Below, one piece after another: positions 26,736-32,021 of a stretch of 32,021 nucleotides of DNA. Positions within the stretch are counted from its first letter, which is position 1. Each line of letters begins with the position of its first letter. Source of the stretch: an uncultured Chlorobiaceae bacterium (GTDB lineage: Bacteria; Bacteroidota; Chlorobiia; Chlorobiales; Chlorobiaceae); NCBI GenBank assembly GCA_903939765.1, contig CAJAIK010000075.1:1-32021 (forward strand). Direction: 5' to 3'. The notes beneath the pieces were generated by a model. That model saw only the letters and a program-made list of their open reading frames with translations. It made no database searches and had not been told where the DNA came from. The position numbers and the translations under genes are program-made.

Positions 26736-27515
26736 TTAAACACAAAAATAAGTGCGTAACAGCTCATTTTTTTCAGTAGGTGTTGGATAACTTATCAACA
26801 CCGCCCTATACACCCCCTTAAACACAAACAAACTGCCTGCGGCAGCTCCAATAATGCCACATTGACGTACCAATTCACCAATGTCCTTCACAGAACCTGC
26901 TCCACCCAAAATAGTTATCGGAATATGTGCCAACAATTTGATTCGTAAAGCAAGTTCGAGGTCGTACCCTTTCATCTGGCCGTCATTGTCAATTGAATTG
27001 ACAACAATTTCACCTGCCCCAAGCTCTTGAACCTTTAAGATCATTTCAAAAAAAGTGTGTTTTGTTTTCTTTATACCATTATGAGTATAGATATCATAAT
27101 TTTTAGTCAACAGCCTTTTTTTAACGTCAAAAACAGCCACAACACTCTGACTACCAACCTCATCAGCAATTTGTGTAATCAATTCGGGAGTATCTATAAT
27201 AGCAGCACTGATAGCTACCTTTTCAACACCAAGACCTATAATTTTTTTTGCTTGCGCAGCAGTACGAACGCCACCACCATAGCATAAAGGCATCCGACAC
27301 TCAGCAGCCAAACGAGCAATCATGTTATAGTTTGGTTCTCTATTATTCGCTGTAGCATCAATGTCCAATACAATCAACTCATCCGACTCTTTTTCATTAA
27401 ATATCTTTACAGCATTGATTGGATCGCCAACATATTTAGGTGATTTAAAATTAACAGTCTTGACCAGGCCGTTATTGTGTACTAATAAGCATGGAATAAT
27501 CCTTGGTCTTAACAT
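26736..27515 (-). CDS. wbuZ: HisF-like ammonia-channel partner of an amidotransferase (WbuZ/HisF2)
   Basis: This 259-residue (beta/alpha)8 barrel is homologous to imidazole glycerol phosphate synthase subunit HisF. Motifs are RIIPCLLV, GDPINAVKIFNEKESDELIVLDIDA, YGGGVRT, VVAVFDVKK, NSIDNDGQMKGYDLELA and ILGGAGS. In true HisF the loop after strand 1 reads PCLDV with catalytic Asp11; here residue 11 is Leu, while the second Asp (in FDVKK) is kept. Loss of Asp11 fits the HisF2/WbuZ group, which is thought only to relay ammonia from its HisH partner to a sugar amidotransferase. Position supports this: it is 2 bp after the HisH-like gene and next to wbuX, with no other histidine genes nearby. Confidence 0.9.
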   Translation of the reverse strand: MLRPRIIPCLLVHNNGLVKTVNFKSPKYVGDPINAVKIFNEKESDELIVLDIDATANNREPNYNMIARLAAECRMPLCYGGGVRTAAQAKKIIGLGVEKVAISAAIIDTPELITQIADEVGSQSVVAVFDVKKRLLTKNYDIYTHNGIKKTKHTFFEMILKVQELGAGEIVVNSIDNDGQMKGYDLELALRIKLLAHIPITILGGAGSVKDIGELVRQCGIIGAAAGSLFVFKGVYRAVLISYPTPTEKNELLRTYFCV

Positions 27516-27517
27516 TC

Positions 27518-28132
27518 TTATAACTCCGCAAAGTTTTTTAGTAAACCTGTGCCGAAATGGTGGCTTTTTTCAGGATGAAATTGCACTCCATACACATTAT
27601 CAGACTGAACACAACAAGCAAAATCGATACCATAAGAAGCTTTTGCAATAATATAATTTTTATGGGTACATTCAAACAAATATGAATGAAGGAAGTAAAA
27701 TCGCGCATCTTGTTCCAAGCCCTTAAACAACCTGTGTTCACCTTCTACATGAACATCATTCCAGCCCATATGTGGTAATGGCAATTGTTCAGTACCAGCA
27801 AATGATTTAAAAGCCCTTACATGACCAGGAATCCACCCTAATCCGTGCAACACTCCTTCTTCACTTGATTCAGCAAGTATTTGCATCCCAACACAAATCC
27901 CCATTATCGGCACCTTCTTCACAAGAACTAAATGGTCAAGAACCTGACGCATGCCAGAAGCACTAAGCAACTCCATCGCGTGGTCAAAGGCACCTACTCC
28001 AGGCAAAATCAACTTTGTTGTTCCATCAAGTTCATCTGATGTCTTAGCGATTCTAACCTGTATCCCAAGACGATTGTATACATTCACAAATGCCTGAATA
28101 TTACCTAAACCGTAGTCAATAATAGCAATCAT
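27518..28132 (-). CDS. wbuY: HisH-like glutaminase subunit (WbuY/HisH2)
   Basis: This 204-residue class I glutamine amidotransferase domain has the HisH N-terminus IAIIDYGLGNIQAFVNVY and LPGVGAFDHAM. The nucleophile loop is GICVGMQIL (Cys80), and the catalytic His186/Glu188 lie in QFHPEKSH. All three catalytic residues are present, so it should release ammonia from glutamine. It overlaps wbuX by 4 bases (ATGA) and precedes the HisF-like gene by 2 bp, a tightly coupled three-gene module. By analogy with P. aeruginosa and E. coli O-antigen clusters it supplies ammonia for making an acetamidino group on a sugar rather than for histidine synthesis. Confidence 0.91.
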   Translation of the reverse strand: MIAIIDYGLGNIQAFVNVYNRLGIQVRIAKTSDELDGTTKLILPGVGAFDHAMELLSASGMRQVLDHLVLVKKVPIMGICVGMQILAESSEEGVLHGLGWIPGHVRAFKSFAGTEQLPLPHMGWNDVHVEGEHRLFKGLEQDARFYFLHSYLFECTHKNYIIAKASYGIDFACCVQSDNVYGVQFHPEKSHHFGTGLLKNFAEL

Positions 28133-29271
28133 CGAAACAACCTTTTTTCGAGTCCAAGTATGCTCATTGCCTTTGATCCGATTCCAATTAAAAATCTTTT
28201 GTTTTTGTAATCATGATACGTTTTATTTCTACCATGAAAAATCACAAGCAATTCTTCAACTGATAAATCTAACTTATGCGCAACATATTCAAACTCCTGT
28301 TTCAAAAAATGCTCATCCAGCTCAGGATTTGCAATTCGACTAAGTGCTTCATCTCTCGTCATCTGGCCAGTCATAATCAAGCTTGAAAAATGTGCACGTC
28401 GCTTTTCATAACCAAATTTTTGCGGCATCCAATAGTCTTCATAAAATCGTGTAAAGCGTGATTCATGATGCTTGTGAAGAAATGGTTCCCACCCAAAAAT
28501 ATCCGAAAGTTTTTTTTCAGCCTCACGCTTTATGTAAGGAACATAGTTCAGTGGTCTAAAAACCTCCATGCCTAATACGTACTTGTAATATATTTTATAG
28601 GTAAATATATCAACAATAGGGAAAGTTGTTAATGGTATTTTTCCAAACCTGGAATGAATATCATTAATTAACGTCTTATCAATACCTGGATATGCACCCC
28701 ACTCTTCTGGCTCACGGCAACATTCTGTAGAATAATTTCCACCAGTAAGCACGTATTTAATTTTATGTTGTCTTGCAAACTTATAAAGCATTGAAAAAAA
28801 TGCTGTATCCTGAGGTATATCCTGATCAGCTATCTGAGATTTAAGCATAGCAACCTGAAGATCCTTCATCTCTTCCCAATTGATAACCTCTGTATAAAGA
28901 TCTAGGCCAAGTCCATCAACCATTTTTTCAATATTACCAACAGCCTGGTAGGTATTCCAACCTGCATCAACATGAAACAACAAGGGTCTCAAACCCATTT
29001 TTTCTTTTACAATATACGTACAGTAAGAACTATCCAAACCACCACTAAGTCCTATGATACAATCAAAATCTCTACCATTTCCATCCTTACGAATTTTCTC
29101 TGCAATCTTCATTAATTCCGTTTCACCAACAGCTCCAGTATTCCAATTTGGATATATATTATTTTCAAAATTATTACAATATTCACACCATCCACGTTCA
29201 TCAAAAGTGATGTTTGGGTCAGATGTATCCATAATGCAATTGGCACAAATTTGGTAGGTAGACACACTCAT
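28129..29271 (-). CDS. wbuX: N-acetyl sugar amidotransferase (WbuX/LfnA/WbpG family)
   Basis: The 380-residue protein belongs to the PP-loop amidotransferase family that converts an N-acetyl group of an activated sugar into an acetamidino group. It opens with a zinc-ribbon-like pair of CxxC (Cys9/Cys12 and Cys29/Cys32). The ATP-pyrophosphatase loop IIGLSGGLDSSY follows (SGGLDSS at 76-82). Other family segments are HVDAGWNTYQAVGNIEKMV, LTGGNYSTECCREPEEWG, LNYVPYIKREAEK and HHESRFTRFYEDYWMP. LfnA (P. aeruginosa O12) and WbuX (E. coli O145) are required for L-FucNAm; WbpG acts on a different acetamido sugar. The presence of fnlABC in the same operon favours L-FucNAm here, which is an inference. 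Coupled by ATGA overlaps to genes on both sides. Confidence 0.91.
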   Translation of the reverse strand: MSVSTYQICANCIMDTSDPNITFDERGWCEYCNNFENNIYPNWNTGAVGETELMKIAEKIRKDGNGRDFDCIIGLSGGLDSSYCTYIVKEKMGLRPLLFHVDAGWNTYQAVGNIEKMVDGLGLDLYTEVINWEEMKDLQVAMLKSQIADQDIPQDTAFFSMLYKFARQHKIKYVLTGGNYSTECCREPEEWGAYPGIDKTLINDIHSRFGKIPLTTFPIVDIFTYKIYYKYVLGMEVFRPLNYVPYIKREAEKKLSDIFGWEPFLHKHHESRFTRFYEDYWMPQKFGYEKRRAHFSSLIMTGQMTRDEALSRIANPELDEHFLKQEFEYVAHKLDLSVEELLVIFHGRNKTYHDYKNKRFLIGIGSKAMSILGLEKRLFR

Positions 29272-30422
29272 TTCTTGGATATTATGTATGTTTCTGCAAT
29301 AAAATTAAAAGTTTCAGCAGCACAGCGCTTCCAGTTATATTGCTCAGAGAGTGCCTTTGCTCGCTGGGAAATGGTTAAGCGAAGTACTCTTGATTGGATA
29401 AGTTGCAAAATAGCATCAGCAAGTGATTCAGCATTTTCCGGATCAAAGTAAACTCCACCGTCCTCCAATACCTCGGGCATCGGACCACGGTCAGAGCAAG
29501 CTATAGGCAATCCAACAGCCATAGCCTCAAGTAATGTGACCGGCATGTTTTCACAACTTGAAGCAAACACAAACAGATCGGCTTTCGCCAAAAGTGCGGG
29601 TAGTTCAGTTTGGGACAAAAAATTAAGTTGCTCAACAAAAACGCTATCTGGATCTGAAACAGCAATCACATCCTGTAACAATTTTTGCGCAGGTCCTGCC
29701 CCCCCACCAACAAAGGTTATCAACAAATTATAGCCGCGCTTTCGAAGTGACGCGATAGCTTGAACCACCACCCATTGATGCTTATACATTTCCGCGTTTG
29801 AAACATAGATGCACTGGATTGGGCGTTCATCCAATGCGGGCCAAGTATTCATCTGTTGAATATTTTTAAACGCCAAACCAACACCATGAGGGATGTAAGC
29901 AATTGAAGACAACTGCCCACAAGATTGTTGTATAACTTTAGCCGCATAACGGGTCAGGAATATAACACCCTGAGAACTCTGGAACGCCAGGTTTTGCAAA
30001 ACAAGAATTGCCAGCAAACGTAACCGAGCAAACCCATAGCCAAAATAACGCATCACGCCAGGCTCATAAGAGAGCATATCTTGGCTTAAAACCACCATAG
30101 GTTTAAACCGACAAAGGGTACTGGCATCCGTAGTAAATAAAATGTCACAACCTGCATTCTTAACCTCACTTGCAAGAGTCGTTGCTTGCCATATCAGCTG
30201 CTGAATAAGGGAGTTTTCAAGAGCAATCGGATTATGTTTAATCAACCAAGGATAATCAGGAAGTTGATCAAGGAGAGAACAAAAAGACCAAACATGAATC
30301 TCAAGAATACCATGTTGTGCTGGATCTATTTCATTTAGTATGCCAATTAAATGGGCTTTCGCCCCACCTGAACGATTGCGTGACGCATCAATACCTATTA
30401 CCAAAGTGTTAACTAATTTCAC
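29268..30422 (-). CDS. Glycosyltransferase, GT4 family
   Basis: This 384-residue GT-B glycosyltransferase has LVIGIDASRNRSGGAKAHLIGIL at the N-terminus, a predicted acceptor-domain hydrophobic patch (LRLLAILVLQNLAF), and a C-terminal donor domain with YVSNAEMYKHQ, LITFVGGG, ADLFVFASSCENMPVTLLEAMAVGLPIACSDRG. The last carries the Glu-x7-Glu-like GT4 motif. It should add one sugar of the repeat unit on the cytoplasmic side; donor and acceptor cannot be told. It starts with GTG at 30422 and its stop overlaps the wbuX start (ATGA). It heads the near-continuous 10-kb run ending with the sugar transferase. The preceding 194-bp AT-rich gap may hold a promoter, but I see no clear -35/-10 pair. Confidence 0.85.
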   Translation of the reverse strand: MKLVNTLVIGIDASRNRSGGAKAHLIGILNEIDPAQHGILEIHVWSFCSLLDQLPDYPWLIKHNPIALENSLIQQLIWQATTLASEVKNAGCDILFTTDASTLCRFKPMVVLSQDMLSYEPGVMRYFGYGFARLRLLAILVLQNLAFQSSQGVIFLTRYAAKVIQQSCGQLSSIAYIPHGVGLAFKNIQQMNTWPALDERPIQCIYVSNAEMYKHQWVVVQAIASLRKRGYNLLITFVGGGAGPAQKLLQDVIAVSDPDSVFVEQLNFLSQTELPALLAKADLFVFASSCENMPVTLLEAMAVGLPIACSDRGPMPEVLEDGGVYFDPENAESLADAILQLIQSRVLRLTISQRAKALSEQYNWKRCAAETFNFIAETYIISKK

Positions 30423-30616
30423 TACACAAGCAGGTTTCGAAAGGATAAAAAAGCCACTTCAGTAAGTAACTTAGCCAATTTTGATTGCAGCATAACCGAT
30501 CAGTGGTTGAACCTTGTTAATAGGTTTGCAAAAATAGTTAAAGATATCGTACTACATCTAAAATTGTTTTTTACAAAAAAAGTAACTCGTAATGTATTTA
30601 TTAATGTCTTATTAAT

Positions 30617-31771
30617 TTATAGATGTTTATGCTCAATTATTGCATAAGTCATTTTAACAAATCGTTCTACCATAACATCAACATTATATTTATTTCGAAC
30701 TAAACACAACACGTGCTCTTTCATTCTACTTTTATTTTCTTTATCCTTTAACAAATCAACAATTACTGCTGATAGATGAAATGCGTCTCCTTCAATAAAA
30801 TTTCTCCCGGTCAGGTTGTCAGTAAATGCAGAATACTCTGGCCCATGATATTCAGATTTGCCATGCGTTATAACCGGCAAACCATATCCAAATGCATGCA
30901 ATAAACTTAAGCCAATTGCTGCTGGATGTATAAAAATTTCTGAAGAAATAAACCACGGCGCAAGTTCTTCTTCTTGATAGAGAGCTCCTACAAAACGAAC
31001 ATATTGTTCAATTCCAGCATCAGTTACCATTTTTTCAAGGTTGTCTCTTTCATCACCGTCGCCAATTAAACACCATAATATATTCGGAATTATATTAATA
31101 ATTTGCGATAGTGCTTGCACCATAATATTGAACTTATTTTTCGATTCTAACCTTGCACAAGACAAAACGATTAGTCGATTATGCAGGTTATTTTTTATTT
31201 TCCATTCTTTAATATGATTTTCAGTATATTTCGCAACAACCGAGTCAATCTTAACTTGGTCTAAGCCATTATTTATACCTAATATATAAGATTTATGAAA
31301 ATTTTTACTTTTTAAATACGAAACATCATTATCATTATATACCAATATATAATTAAATATTTTAGACCATTTTAATCGAATATATTCTGTCAATTGATTT
31401 GCTTTGTATGAGTGCGCCATTGTCCACAATACTACATTTCTATTTGTAAAATGCATTACTGTTGAAATCATAAAATCAGAGAACACTCTTGGGTTCCCAT
31501 TAATAAAAACAATATCATACTTATTCAGTATTTCACTCCACGGCAAAAACTGCCAAACAATTCGCTCTCGTTTAGCAGAGTAATACTTTACAATTTTAAA
31601 CTTATCACCATACTTTTCATGAATTGAAGCAAAATTCATACCGGGCATACTATCCTGACAGTATACTGTTATATTAAAATCATTTAGTCGAAATATTCGA
31701 TCAAAAAAACCTTCCCGATATGCAGTTACAATATTTGTTAATATTGCAATATTAATTTTTTTTCTTTTCAT
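30617..31771 (-). CDS. Glycosyltransferase, GT4-like, AT-rich
   Basis: The 384-residue protein shows a GT-B fold signature. The N-terminus is INIAILTNIVTAYREGFFDRIF, with YDIVFINGNPRVFSDF mid-domain. The donor domain has LIVLSCARLESKNKFNIMVQAL, WCLIGDGDERDNLE, VRFVGALYQEEELAPWF and IFIHPAAIGLSLLHAFGYGLPVITHG. The last resembles the GT4 nucleotide-binding motif with the first Glu replaced (PAAIGLSLLHAFGYGLP). It is markedly richer in A/T and in Lys, Asn and Ile codons than the genes left of about 26 kb, suggesting recent acquisition. Its upstream neighbour is the oppositely oriented transposase-like frame, so it is the first gene of the leftward run in this window. Substrate unknown. Confidence 0.8.
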   Translation of the reverse strand: MKRKKINIAILTNIVTAYREGFFDRIFRLNDFNITVYCQDSMPGMNFASIHEKYGDKFKIVKYYSAKRERIVWQFLPWSEILNKYDIVFINGNPRVFSDFMISTVMHFTNRNVVLWTMAHSYKANQLTEYIRLKWSKIFNYILVYNDNDVSYLKSKNFHKSYILGINNGLDQVKIDSVVAKYTENHIKEWKIKNNLHNRLIVLSCARLESKNKFNIMVQALSQIINIIPNILWCLIGDGDERDNLEKMVTDAGIEQYVRFVGALYQEEELAPWFISSEIFIHPAAIGLSLLHAFGYGLPVITHGKSEYHGPEYSAFTDNLTGRNFIEGDAFHLSAVIVDLLKDKENKSRMKEHVLCLVRNKYNVDVMVERFVKMTYAIIEHKHL

Positions 31772-31923
31772 TTAGAGATTATTTCACAAAAAAATATTTA
31801 TCTACACAAAAATTAGCCAAGCCAAAAATAAGTTTTTTTTAAACAAATCTTAAGCGCTTCATAGGAAATAATTCCGTAGGATAAGGGACAGACAGAAAAC
31901 AGATACACATGCCCCTGTAAATC

Positions 31924-32021
31924 ATGAAGTTAAGTCACTTGGAATTATCTGCCGATGAGCGTACAAAGCTACAAGAGATTGTGGCAAAGGGGAGCGATTG
32001 GCGAGCACGGCAACGGGCTCA
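31924..32021 (+). mobile_element. Start of an IS630-family-like transposase, runs off right edge
   Basis: From the ATG at 31924 the frame stays open to the edge (32 codons). It reads MKLSHLELSADERTKLQEIV and then GSDWRARQRA, resembling the N-terminal helix-turn-helix of IS630-type transposases (xLSxxERxxLxxxV...R.RAxxLL). The 150 bp before it are AT-rich and non-coding and would contain the left end of the element, but I cannot define the terminal inverted repeat without the other end. The assignment rests on a short N-terminal segment. Confidence 0.6.

Noticed and set aside
26736-28132. hisF and hisH as histidine biosynthesis genes
   Set aside because: No other his genes nearby, loss of the HisF catalytic Asp11 and tight coupling to wbuX point to a sugar amidotransferase.
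30423-30616. Possible short gene or promoter in the 194-bp AT-rich gap between the two right-hand glycosyltransferases
   Set aside because: Only a 26-codon frame without family features, and no convincing -35/-10 pair.

Overview
The window looks like chromosomal DNA of a green sulfur bacterium (Chlorobiaceae: Chlorobium/Pelodictyon group). This is inferred from overall protein character, a PPDK of the kind used in reverse-TCA carbon fixation, a PEP-CTERM surface protein and a giant retention-module adhesin. No rRNA, tRNA or other taxonomic marker is present, so the assignment rests on general resemblance.

Left part (1-10.2 kb). The minus strand of 1-1240 is the open N-terminus of a very large type-I-secreted adhesin that runs off the left edge. 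Divergent from it is the DJ-1-like glyoxalase elbB, convergent with an orphan nucleoside/sugar ABC permease. Next come pyruvate phosphate dikinase with a clear intrinsic terminator, uvrA, and a stand-alone PEP-CTERM exported protein with a strong ribosome binding site and a downstream hairpin.

Right part (10.2-31.8 kb). Every gene is on the minus strand and most make a surface polysaccharide (O-antigen or capsule). Read in transcription order (right to left): two GT4 glycosyltransferases; an amidotransferase module (wbuX, a HisH-like glutaminase, a HisF-like partner); the complete UDP-L-FucNAc pathway (fnlA/capE, fnlB/capF, fnlC/capG); a WbuB/WbjE-type glycosyltransferase; a WbpV/WbjF-type epimerase/reductase; and a short WbpL/PglC-type initiating sugar-phosphate transferase. 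Together these predict an acetamidino sugar, probably UDP-L-FucNAm, and an undecaprenyl-linked repeat unit. After an interruption come fcl and gmd (GDP-L-fucose), a TviB/WbpO-type UDP-HexNAc 6-dehydrogenase, a YdcF/ElyC-type envelope protein, a NusG-like (UpxY/RfaH) antiterminator and an MFS transporter.

The interruption (about 16.6-20.55 kb) separates the two halves of the cluster. It holds an AlbA_2/RecG-like transcription-factor-type protein with a 12-bp tandem repeat, an AAA-ATPase/PD-(D/E)XK nuclease-like protein, a small His/Arg-rich membrane protein, and two apparent gene scars: a 52-bp copy of part of the PD-(D/E)XK gene and a 28-codon tail resembling a WecB-type UDP-GlcNAc 2-epimerase. 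This suggests repeated recombination inside the locus. The right edge enters what looks like an IS630-family transposase on the plus strand. No wzx flippase, wzy polymerase or chain-length regulator is in the window; they should lie to the right or elsewhere.
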